DNA of 32,209 nt. Source: VGSZ01 sp044349155. Lineage in GTDB: Bacteria; Myxococcota; UBA727; VGSZ01. The DNA lies in the NCBI GenBank assembly GCA_044349155.1, contig JBIKRQ010000021.1:1-32209 (forward strand), in the 5' to 3' direction. Positions 7,649 to 14,332 of the stretch are shown piece by piece. The translations under genes and the position numbers were made by a program. The notes under the pieces are model-generated. The model worked only from the letters and a program-made list of their open reading frames with translations. It was not told where the DNA came from and did no database searches. Each line of letters starts with the position of its first letter. Within the stretch, counting starts at the first letter, position 1.

Positions 7649-8574
7649 TCAGCTGCCGCGCAATCGGTGCTGCTGTCGTCGCCATACACACTCTGCTCGC
7701 GAGCACGTCGTGCGCGGACGGCGCTGAAGGCGAAGGCGAAGGCGAAGGCGAAGGCGAAGGTGAAGGCGAAGGCGAAGGTGAAGGTGAAGGCGAAGGCGAA
7801 GGCGAAGGCGAAGCGGTCGCGCCGTTGCTGGTGTCTTCGATTCCCCTGCAGCACCAGACCGATGTGTATCCCGCGTCTGTCGACGGACAGGGCACGTTTG
7901 TCGCCATCACGCTGCAGTTCTCCGGGGCGATGCAGCAAGACAACACCGACGTCATCCTGCGCAGCACCGACGGCGCGACCGTCACAGTGACCCCACGTTG
8001 GCGCTCGCCCACATCGTTGGAGGTGCTGGTGCGTGCGCCACCGTTCGCGCCCGTCCGCGCGCTGCGCGACAACACCACCTACGCCCTGGACCTGGCGGCG
8101 TTGCGGGGGGCGAGCGGCGCAGCGCTGCAGCCTGATGGGCTCGACGACGACGCGCTGGTGTTCACCACCGGGGTGCTCGATGGCTTGCTGAACCACTCGT
8201 GTGGCCATGTGCTCGCGGGGCCGTTCGCAGCGCGCAGTGCCAGCGCTGTCGCGACGGACGCGCCAGACCTCTCGACGGGGCACGTGCGCACGACGTTGTC
8301 GTTGGCAGAGCTGGGCAACGGGCATGGCGGCTACGTCGTGTTTCAGGCTGCACCTGCAACGCGGCTCACGCTGTTTCTGGATCGCGCCGTGGCGCTGAGC
8401 TGGGTCGATGGTGCCAGGCGCGAAGTGGCCGTGGTCCAGCCCGCTGCGGCGGCCTGTCCGGGCATCGTGGCCCGCACGAGCACCACGTTTTCGACCGAAT
8501 CCACCGCCGTGCTGTTGGTCGAGCCGCAGGACGCTGACGTCGTCAATCTGATCGTGGAGTGGGAGGCCATCTGA
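7645..8574 (+). CDS. Lipoprotein with Gly-Glu repeat linker, Ig-like domain and HxCxH module
   Basis: The 309-residue product starts at ATG 7645, sharing ATGA with the previous stop. Its signal peptide ends at lipobox LLASTS|C23. Fourteen Gly-Glu pairs (about 29-56) form a flexible acidic linker of a kind seen in myxobacterial lipoproteins. Next is one Big_5-like Ig domain (about 58-170: VSSIPLQHQTDVYPASVDG to DDDALVFTTGV), then the HxCxH module with LLNHSCGH, AGPF, a later TGHVR and AAACPGIVAR. The same NHxCxH...GPF...H...C pattern occurs in three other places in this cluster. Last of a three-gene unit; site D follows it. Function unrecognised; envelope location is well supported. Confidence 0.82.
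   Translation: MISCRAIGAAVVAIHTLLASTSCADGAEGEGEGEGEGEGEGEGEGEGEGEGEGEGEAVAPLLVSSIPLQHQTDVYPASVDGQGTFVAITLQFSGAMQQDNTDVILRSTDGATVTVTPRWRSPTSLEVLVRAPPFAPVRALRDNTTYALDLAALRGASGAALQPDGLDDDALVFTTGVLDGLLNHSCGHVLAGPFAARSASAVATDAPDLSTGHVRTTLSLAELGNGHGGYVVFQAAPATRLTLFLDRAVALSWVDGARREVAVVQPAAAACPGIVARTSTTFSTESTAVLLVEPQDADVVNLIVEWEAI
7729..7812 (+). repeat. 14 x GGYGAA hexanucleotide repeat (Gly-Glu linker)
   Basis: Fourteen consecutive hexamers, eleven GGCGAA and three GGTGAA, encode the Gly-Glu linker of the lipoprotein at 7645-8574. Gain or loss of whole hexamers would change linker length without shifting the frame. Confidence 0.95.
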
Positions 8575-8593
8575 TCTGCACCTGCGATGTTGT

Positions 8594-8608
8594 CGCAATT
8601 GAATTGCA
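8594..8608. promoter_or_regulatory. Putative Fur-family operator, site D
   Basis: CGCAATT-G-AATTGCA is a 6-1-6 perfect dyad, one base short of site B, and continues into a second palindrome TGCAATTGCA (8605-8614). It sits in the 67-base gap before the ATG at 8642 and should control the two-gene unit 8642-10485. Confidence 0.58.
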
Positions 8609-8641
8609 ATTGCATCGCTGGCTAGGGGAAGGTGATCGCGC

Positions 8642-9826
8642 ATGAAAAAACCCCGATCACTCGCCGAGCGCCGGCCCCGCGGCTTGCGCGCTCACTTCCT
8701 TCCCCTTGTTGCGCCGCTGTTTTTGGCGGCGTGTGGTGGTGCTGCCGATACCGAGACGGCTGGCCTCTCAGCCGATGCAACGACCGAGACGCAAGCGATG
8801 CACAGCGACGTCGATACGGTGCTGTCGGCATCGTCTGATGTGCACAGTGTGTTGATGGGTCTGAATGACGCGCGCCTGGTGGCGCTTGACGAGCGTCTTG
8901 AGCTCGCGATGGGCGACATCGCGAGTGCTGCGCAGGGATTGATGATTGCCCGCGAAGATGCGGCGTCGGCCTCGTTGCTCAGCCGTCGGGCGGCCCAGCT
9001 TCAGCCCGTGCTTCGCGCCATCAAGCGTGCCGCCGCGGCCGCAGAGCTCGACGCCGACACCCAACAACGGCTGCGTCTCGCAGTCGCAACGTTGCAGGTG
9101 GCGGCACGGTCACTCGATGCTGCCGTCGGTGAAGTCACCCACACCGCACTCGATGCCGAGCAGCACGCGCAGGTCGAGGCGGTTGTTGCCGCAGCGAAGT
9201 CGTCGGCAGACCTGGCGTTCTCGGGCGCTTTTGGCCCGCTGTACTTCCTTGACCACGGCCACATCGACGCGATCGATGCCGCCTACGAGGACGACGAACT
9301 CGGGATCATGATCCACGACGAGAGCGACGACCAGGACGTTGAGCGCGATCCCGCGCGCACCATCCTGGTGGTGAAGTCTGCGGCGAAGGTGTCTGTCCCC
9401 GATGAGCGCTTCGCGTTTCTTGGCAGCGTCGGTGCCGACGTGTGGGTTCTGCCGCAAAACGAGATCGACGCCGAGGCAGCCAACATTTTGTGGCCCGGCA
9501 TCGCGACGGAAGAGATCGAACCCGGCGTGTTCTTGAACGATCAGGTCCGCGTGCGGATCCGCAACGTGTTTGGGCCCAACGGCTTCAGCCTGTTTCTCAG
9601 CCCCGACGACGAAACGAGCGCCCCGCAGGTGCTCGCCGACTCTGAAGACACTGGGCGCGACGTGATCACGTTGCCAACCTCGACGCACACGCACGCAAAC
9701 TGGGCGTTCGAAGCCCCAGGCGTGTACTTCGTTCGCGTCGACGTTCGCGGCCGTCTCGCGAGCGTGCCAGGCACGCCGTGGGTCAACTCCCCTGTGGCCA
9801 CCCTCAAGTTCGTGGTGCTTCCATGA
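8642..9826 (+). CDS. Choice-of-anchor-M domain lipoprotein with helical N-terminal region
   Basis: The 394-residue product starts at ATG 8642 behind AGGGGAAGGTG. It has a long Arg-rich n-region and lipobox LFLAA|C31. Residues 45-195 are Ala/Leu/Glu-rich and probably all-helical. From about 205 the choice-of-anchor-M (TIGR03769-like) domain is clear: DHGHIDAIDAAYEDDELGIM, SAAKVSVPDERFAFLG, VWVLPQNE, LWPGIATEEIEPGVFLNDQV, FSLFLSPDD, then THTHANWAFEAPGVYFVRVD and a closing FVVLP. This is the most canonical copy of the family in the window. In actinobacteria relatives accompany zinc/manganese-type ABC importers; here I infer an outer-membrane, metal-related role. It is first in a two-gene unit behind site D; its stop overlaps the next start (ATGA). 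Confidence 0.85.
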   Translation: MKKPRSLAERRPRGLRAHFLPLVAPLFLAACGGAADTETAGLSADATTETQAMHSDVDTVLSASSDVHSVLMGLNDARLVALDERLELAMGDIASAAQGLMIAREDAASASLLSRRAAQLQPVLRAIKRAAAAAELDADTQQRLRLAVATLQVAARSLDAAVGEVTHTALDAEQHAQVEAVVAAAKSSADLAFSGAFGPLYFLDHGHIDAIDAAYEDDELGIMIHDESDDQDVERDPARTILVVKSAAKVSVPDERFAFLGSVGADVWVLPQNEIDAEAANILWPGIATEEIEPGVFLNDQVRVRIRNVFGPNGFSLFLSPDDETSAPQVLADSEDTGRDVITLPTSTHTHANWAFEAPGVYFVRVDVRGRLASVPGTPWVNSPVATLKFVVLP

Positions 9827-10485
9827 AGACATCGTTGTTTGCGTGCATCTTCGCGTTGGCGGCTTCGTCAGCGAACGCAGTACAGGTCACCTCGGGCCAC
9901 ATGGACGTCGACATCGACTACTCCGGCGGTGCTGGCGGTGTGTTGAGCCTCGACTTCAAGACGTACTCGCCGATGTCGGCGGGTACGACGGCCAACAGCG
10001 ACGACTACAGCACAGTAGGCAATCCCATCCTCGTGCCGATCGCCAACACGTATGTCGTCCCCGCAAGTGCGACCTGGAGCTGCCTTGGGGCTTCGGGCTC
10101 GACGGTCTACCGGCTGAAGCAGGCGCAGGACACCACGCAGGTCTGGCTTGGCTACAACACGCTGGATGTGCCGGCGTCGACGTTTGCTTCCAACCAGGTC
10201 ACGTTGAAGCTGATCGGACTGCAAAGCGCACCCGTTGGCGGCAGGTTTGTGGCGTACTCAACGAACAGCTTCGGCACGCCGACGTTTCACCTGAACTCGA
10301 CGGCCGGCGCCTGCGCGAAGAACACGTTCGTCATCTCGCGCAACGTCCACAACCATCTGTGGTGGGCCTTCAGTGCGCCTGGCACCTATGTGGTCCGCTT
10401 TGAAGCCACAGGCACCCTGACGGGTGGTCTTGGCGGCGGCGCCAAAACCAGCGGGGTTGTTGACTACACGTTCAACGTACAGTGA
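9823..10485 (+). CDS. Secreted choice-of-anchor-M-like protein
   Basis: The 220-residue product has a Sec signal peptide, MKTSLFACIFALAASSANA, with no lipobox cysteine, so it is probably periplasmic or secreted. The mature part is one domain of the choice-of-anchor-M kind: TSGHMDVDIDYSGGAGGVLS at the start, Trp-containing middle strands, then NVHNHLWWAFSAPGTYVVRF and a closing VDYTFNVQ. GHMD and HNH are the candidate ligand positions. The start codon overlaps the previous stop by four bases, so it is coupled to the lipoprotein upstream and shares site D. It could be a soluble counterpart of the anchored protein. A hairpin follows at 10496-10521. Confidence 0.82.
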   Translation: MKTSLFACIFALAASSANAVQVTSGHMDVDIDYSGGAGGVLSLDFKTYSPMSAGTTANSDDYSTVGNPILVPIANTYVVPASATWSCLGASGSTVYRLKQAQDTTQVWLGYNTLDVPASTFASNQVTLKLIGLQSAPVGGRFVAYSTNSFGTPTFHLNSTAGACAKNTFVISRNVHNHLWWAFSAPGTYVVRFEATGTLTGGLGGGAKTSGVVDYTFNVQ

Positions 10486-10495
10486 CCAGCTCTCA

Positions 10496-10521
10496 CGCAC
10501 CCGGTTGCAAGGCCGGGTGCG
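10496..10521. terminator. Hairpin between convergent genes
   Basis: CGCACCCGG and CCGGGTGCG form a perfect nine-base stem around an eight-base loop, 10 bases after the stop of the gene at 9823-10485. No T tract follows, so intrinsic termination is plausible but not certain. The rest of the gap to 10624 holds nothing I can name. Confidence 0.55.
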
Positions 10522-10623
10522 CGAACGTCAACGCAAACGACTGTTGGCGCTGCGCTGACGTCGACGCTGTACTTCTTCAAGCCCTGGTCACCCACCGCTT
10601 TGCTGCCGTGCTTCGCCGGTCTG

Positions 10624-11640
10624 TTACGGACGCAGCAGGGTCTTGATGGCGCGGCGCTCGTCCATCGCGCGGTAGCCCTCGGCGACCTGCTCGAGGGGCA
10701 GCCTGAGATCGAACACCTTGCCCGGCGAGACCTCGCGCTTCTCCACCATGTCGATCAGCCGCGGCAACGAGCGACGCACGGGTGCAGGTCCGCCGTGCAG
10801 GTGCACGTGTGAGAAGAACAGCTGCTGTCCCTCGAGGTTCACGCCGTGGGGCACGCCAACGTAACTGACGTAGCCACCAGGGCGCGCCGCACCGATGGCC
10901 TGCTGCATCGACTCCTGGCTGCCCACACATTCGAGCACGGCGTCGGCACCAAGGCCGCGTGTGAGTTCCTTGATGCGCTCGATGCTGTCGGGTCCGCGCT
11001 CGCTGACCATGTCGGTGGCACCAAACTCGCGGGCCAGCGCCTGGCGCGATGGATGCCTGCTCATCGCGATGATGCGCTCCGCACCAAGAAGTCGCGCCGA
11101 CAACACACCCAGCAGCCCCACAGCGCCATCGCCAACGACGACGACGGTGTCGCCCGCTTTCACGTTCGCAGCTTCGGCCGCGAAGTAGCCGGTGCCAAAC
11201 ACGTCCGAGACCGCGAGCAGATCGGGCACAAGCTCGTCGGGCGGCACATCGCGCGTGGCGACCAACGTGCCGTCCGCCAGCGGCACGCGCATGTACGGCG
11301 ACTGCGCACCGACGACGAGTTCGCGGTGCATGCACGAGGTTTGATAGCCGTTTTGGCAGTGAGCACAGGTGTTGTCGGACGCGAAGAACGAGCCGACGAC
11401 GAACTGGCCGACCTTCACGTTCTTCACGGCACTGCCGACTTCCTCGACGATGCCGCAGTACTCGTGGCCCATCGCAACCGGCGCGCCGACGGGTTGCACA
11501 CCACGATAGGGCCACAGGTCTGAGCCGCAGATGCACGTCGCCGACAAGCGCACGATCGCGTCGGTCGGTGCCGTGATGGTGGGCATGGGCAGTTCTTCGA
11601 AACGGATGTCGCGAGCGCCGTACAGCAGGGTTCCACGCAT
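10624..11640 (-). CDS. Zinc-dependent alcohol dehydrogenase family protein
   Basis: A 338-residue medium-chain dehydrogenase/reductase. The ATG at 11640 follows GGAGG by six bases, which favours it over the Met four codons upstream. Zinc and fold motifs: CICGSDLWPYRG (36-47, catalytic Cys38), GHEYCG (58-63), and a structural-zinc-like loop CAHCQNGYQTSC (92-103) with three rather than the usual four Cys. The Rossmann motif is VVVVGDGAVGLLGV, typical of NAD(P)-binding MDR proteins. The C-terminal part keeps ECVGSQESMQQAI and YVGVPHGV. It should oxidise an alcohol or reduce an aldehyde/quinone with NAD(P); substrate unknown. It is divergent from a LysR regulator across a 133-base spacer holding a dyad, so that regulator probably controls it. 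Confidence 0.88.
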   Translation of the reverse strand: MRGTLLYGARDIRFEELPMPTITAPTDAIVRLSATCICGSDLWPYRGVQPVGAPVAMGHEYCGIVEEVGSAVKNVKVGQFVVGSFFASDNTCAHCQNGYQTSCMHRELVVGAQSPYMRVPLADGTLVATRDVPPDELVPDLLAVSDVFGTGYFAAEAANVKAGDTVVVVGDGAVGLLGVLSARLLGAERIIAMSRHPSRQALAREFGATDMVSERGPDSIERIKELTRGLGADAVLECVGSQESMQQAIGAARPGGYVSYVGVPHGVNLEGQQLFFSHVHLHGGPAPVRRSLPRLIDMVEKREVSPGKVFDLRLPLEQVAEGYRAMDERRAIKTLLRP

Positions 11641-11687
11641 GAGTACCTCCACAGGTTCTGCGCAGCATGGGGTCTGTCGACGTCGAC

Positions 11688-11716
11688 GACACGCACGCCT
11701 TCGTGAACGGCGTGTC
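11688..11716. promoter_or_regulatory. Candidate LysR-type regulator binding dyad
   Basis: GACACGC and GCGTGTC form a perfect 7-base inverted repeat separated by 15 bases, with a smaller dyad TTC-GT-GAA (11700-11707) inside. It lies between the divergent dehydrogenase and lysR genes, where LysR-type proteins usually bind. Assignment is by position and symmetry only. Confidence 0.35.
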
Positions 11717-11773
11717 CAGCTGCACTCGACAACGACAACGGCACGGCCTGCACAGCGATGTCAGACTGCGAAG

Positions 11774-12691
11774 ATGACGCCCCTGCCCCTTCAGCACCTG
11801 CATGCCTTCACCGTCGTTGCGCGCAGCCGCAGCTTCAGTGCCGCCGCGCGCGAGTTGGGCGTGTCGCGCTCAGCGGTGAGTCAGAGCGTGCGCCTGCTCG
11901 AGGAGCAGCTCGGCGTGGTGCTCTTTCAACACACCACACGCAGCGTTGCGTTGACCGACCTTGGGCAGCAGTTGCTCGATGGCGTTGGCCCTGCGTTTGC
12001 GGTTGCCGCGGCAACGATGCAGGCGATCTCCACGCAAGCTGGCGACGTCGTCGGCACGCTGCGGCTGACCGTGCCCCGTGTCGCGGTTCCACTCGTGCTC
12101 GAGCCGGTGTTGCCCGTGTTTCGCGCGCGACATCCACGCGTCGAGCTGGAGCTGATGTGCGACGACCAACTCGTCGACATTGTTGCGGGTGGCTTTGATG
12201 CTGGCATCCGTCTCGCCGAAAGCATTGAGCGCGACATGGTGCACACGCGCCTCACGCCAGCGTTTCGCTTTGTCGTCGTCGCTGCGCCGTCATTTCTGGC
12301 AGCACACGGCACGCCGCAGACGCCAGAAGATCTGCTCGAACGCGAGTGCATCACGTTTCGTTCTCCCACCCACGGCGCGCGCTACGCGTGGGAGTTGGAG
12401 CGTGGTGATGAGACGTGGCGACTGCCGGTGCGTGGCGGGATCGTGATGAACGACGGTCTGCTGTGTGGGCAGTTGGCGCGGCTCGGTCTGGGTTTTGCAT
12501 ACGTGCCCGAGCCGTGGTTTCTCGACGACATTCGTGCTGGGCGTCTGCACGTGGTGCTCGACGACTACGCGGCGCACGTGCCGGGATGCTTCGTCTACTT
12601 TCCCACGCGCGCGCAGCGCTCGATGCCGTTGCAGGCGTTCATCGAGACCGCGCGCGAGGTGCTGCTGCAGCGAGAGCTGCCAGCGATGTGA
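11774..12691 (+). CDS. LysR-family transcriptional regulator
   Basis: The 305-residue product has the normal LysR length. Residues 5-65 are the winged helix-turn-helix: LQHLHAFTVVARSRSFSAAARELGVSRSAVSQSVRLLEEQLG then TRSVALTDLGQQLL. The remainder is the LysR substrate-binding domain (GTLRLTVPRVAVPLVLEPVL onward, VDIVAGGFDAGIRLAE, LLCGQLARLGLGFAYVPEPW), resembling the CrgA/AaeR-type subgroup. It is divergent from the alcohol dehydrogenase at 10624-11640 and probably regulates it in response to an unknown effector. No Shine-Dalgarno sequence is obvious; CAGACT lies six bases before the ATG, a spacing compatible with a leaderless -10 element. Two copies of the 87-bp palindromic element follow its stop. 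Confidence 0.9.
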   Translation: MTPLPLQHLHAFTVVARSRSFSAAARELGVSRSAVSQSVRLLEEQLGVVLFQHTTRSVALTDLGQQLLDGVGPAFAVAAATMQAISTQAGDVVGTLRLTVPRVAVPLVLEPVLPVFRARHPRVELELMCDDQLVDIVAGGFDAGIRLAESIERDMVHTRLTPAFRFVVVAAPSFLAAHGTPQTPEDLLERECITFRSPTHGARYAWELERGDETWRLPVRGGIVMNDGLLCGQLARLGLGFAYVPEPWFLDDIRAGRLHVVLDDYAAHVPGCFVYFPTRAQRSMPLQAFIETAREVLLQRELPAM

Positions 12692-12694
12692 TCC

Positions 12695-12781
12695 GAGCCT
12701 CGAAGAGAAACCCGCTTTGGGGTTTGTCGCCGAGGCGAGTCTCTTGAGGGGCGGGCGGGGAAACTTCCCCGCCGATCAATC
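12695..12781 (+). repeat. 87-bp palindromic intergenic element, copy 1
   Basis: First of two exact tandem copies directly after the stop of the LysR gene. It contains an outer stem (CCTCgAAGAGA with TCTCTTGAGG), an inner hairpin (AAACCC and GGGTTT around GCTTTG) and a strong GGCGGGGA/TCCCCGCC hairpin. It does not look coding. It may serve as a terminator for both convergent genes. Confidence 0.9.
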
Positions 12782-12868
12782 GAGCCTCGAAGAGAAACCC
12801 GCTTTGGGGTTTGTCGCCGAGGCGAGTCTCTTGAGGGGCGGGCGGGGAAACTTCCCCGCCGATCAATC
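12782..12868 (+). repeat. 87-bp palindromic intergenic element, copy 2
   Basis: Second exact tandem copy, period 87. Its right end supplies the TGA stop (12865-12863) of the leftward hydrolase gene, just as the inverted copy 3 supplies the stop of the gene at 20780-22174. The GGCGGGGA/TCCCCGCC hairpin is therefore the first thing transcribed after that stop. Confidence 0.9.
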
Positions 12869-13921
12869 GAGCCTGGCGCGGAAAAACGACGTGAGCGCGT
12901 CCCACGGAATGAGCTCGACCCGGTCGTACAGGTCGACGTGCCCGGCACCTTTGACGACGTGCAACTGCTTGTCGCCCACCGCACGCGCAAAGGCCTGCTC
13001 GGAAAAGTGCCGCGAGTGCGCGTGCTCGCCGGTGATGAACAACACCGGACGCGGCGCCAACCAATCGAGGTGCTCGAACGCCGAGAACAACGTCATCGCG
13101 GCCCCGCTCGTGAAGGCGAGCGCGGTGGTGCTGCGCGGATGCTGGCCACGCGGCGTGCGGTAGTAGGCGAAGAACTCGCGATCGATCGCTGACGACGACG
13201 ACGACAGCTGCTCAGGCGTGCCAATCACCACCGCGCGCGGCGCGCCGTCGACTTCGGCCCAGCGTTGTTCGGCGATCGCTGCATGGGTCTTGTGCAAGGC
13301 CGTGACGTCGAGGGTTTTGGCGAGGCCTTGTCGGCGTGCTTGCCCGATGTCGTACATGCTGACCGTGGCGATGGCCTTGAGGCGTGGGTCGATCTCCGCT
13401 GCGGCCAACGCAAAGCCGCCACTGCCGCACACGCCAATCACGCCGATGCGCTGACGGTCCACGACGTCGAGGGTGCCCAGGAAGTCGACAGCGGCGCTGA
13501 AGTCTTCAACGAACGCTTCTGGTGATGCCGTGGCCCGCGGCTGCCCACCGCTCTCGCCGTTGTACGAGGCGTCAAACGCAATGCAGACAAAGCCGCGCGC
13601 CGCCATCGCCTGCGCATACAACCCCGACGACTGCTCCTTCACCGCACCATACGGGTGCCCGACGACGAGGGCCGGCAGCTTGCCCGCCGCGTGCACCTTC
13701 GGCGTGTACACGTCAGCGACGAGCTCAATGCCAAGGCGGTTGAAGAACGAGACCTTCACGTGCTCGACGTTCGGGTCGCGCGAAAACGTCTTGTCCCACG
13801 CGAACTGCTGCTGTGCAGCCGCCGGGTGCGCAGCAAGCGCGACTCCAACGGCAGCAAGTCGGAGCAGGTCTCGTCGACGAAGCGAGGTGGGGTCAGTGGC
13901 GGAATGGTGGGCGTCGCTCAT
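12863..13921 (-). CDS. Tat-exported alpha/beta hydrolase (YcjY/dienelactone-hydrolase-like)
   Basis: A 352-residue protein starting MSDAHHSATD, with a twin-arginine signal SLRRRDLLRLAAVGVALAAHPAAAQQ. ATG 13921 was chosen because the Tat motif then sits at the usual distance from the N-terminus; no strong ribosome site is visible. Alpha/beta-hydrolase features: PALVVGHPYGAVKEQSSG (oxyanion region), a nucleophile elbow in VIGVCGSGGFAL where Ser of CGSGG (or the Cys) would be catalytic, the acidic region VLFITGEHAHSR, and the terminal His in VKGAGHVDLYDR. It resembles bacterial hydrolases annotated YcjY or DLH-like; substrate unknown. It converges on lysR, and its stop lies inside copy 2 of the 87-bp element. 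Confidence 0.85.
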   Translation of the reverse strand: MSDAHHSATDPTSLRRRDLLRLAAVGVALAAHPAAAQQQFAWDKTFSRDPNVEHVKVSFFNRLGIELVADVYTPKVHAAGKLPALVVGHPYGAVKEQSSGLYAQAMAARGFVCIAFDASYNGESGGQPRATASPEAFVEDFSAAVDFLGTLDVVDRQRIGVIGVCGSGGFALAAAEIDPRLKAIATVSMYDIGQARRQGLAKTLDVTALHKTHAAIAEQRWAEVDGAPRAVVIGTPEQLSSSSSAIDREFFAYYRTPRGQHPRSTTALAFTSGAAMTLFSAFEHLDWLAPRPVLFITGEHAHSRHFSEQAFARAVGDKQLHVVKGAGHVDLYDRVELIPWDALTSFFRARLD

Positions 13922-13996
13922 GGCGGCACCATTCAGACCGGCAGGCCACGCCACAAGCGCGCCTACATGCACACGGTGTCGAGCGGGACTGGACAG

Positions 13997-14332
13997 TCAG
14001 CGTTGCCGTCGACGCTGCACCTCTTCCAGCAGCTGCGGGTCGTAGCGCTGCAACACCTCGGTCTGCACGCGCAACAGGCGCTCGGCCATGTCGGGTGGCG
14101 GGTTGTTCGGGTCGATTTCGGCCAACGCCATCAGCGTGTTCGCCAACTCCTGCGCTGTTACAGGGTCGGGACGGCGGTGAAACGAAGCGCGCAACAGTTC
14201 GACGTAGTGCGCCTCCTGCTGCATGCGCGCCTTCGCAATGGTCATCGGCGTGACCGGCCCGGGTGTCGACGACGAACTCGCGCACGACGCGGCGGCGGCC
14301 GCCGCAACAGCCAGCGCCAGCAGGTGTTTCAC
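13997..14332 (-). CDS. Small lipoprotein, translationally coupled to xanthine dehydrogenase
   Basis: The 111-residue product starts with GTG at 14332, which overlaps the TGA of the xanthine dehydrogenase gene (GTGA, 14332-14329). Signal peptide MKHLLALAVAAAAAAS ends at lipobox AAS|C17. The mature part is Ser/Thr/Pro-rich at first, then mostly helical and charged (PMTIAKARMQQEAHYVELLR to LLEEVQRRRQR), with a LANTLMALAEIDPNN segment. No family recognised. Coupling to the enzyme gene suggests joint expression, but it need not act on purines. Nothing stands out in the 75 bases between it and the hydrolase gene start. Confidence 0.72.
   Translation of the reverse strand: MKHLLALAVAAAAAASCASSSSTPGPVTPMTIAKARMQQEAHYVELLRASFHRRPDPVTAQELANTLMALAEIDPNNPPPDMAERLLRVQTEVLQRYDPQLLEEVQRRRQR

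Noticed and set aside
10505..10510. TTGCAA as a fifth operator
   Set aside because: It lies in the loop of a hairpin after a stop codon, with no second half site at the right distance and no gene downstream on that strand.
10591..10611. 21-base exact match to 14489-14509, inside xanthine dehydrogenase
   Set aside because: The match covers the codons for the GSKAVG motif, but nothing around it extends the similarity. It is too short to call a gene remnant and may be chance in GC-rich DNA.
12710..12900. Short protein read through the 87-bp repeats
   Set aside because: The repeated peptide only reflects the palindromic DNA; the changes in copy 3 preserve base pairing rather than codons.
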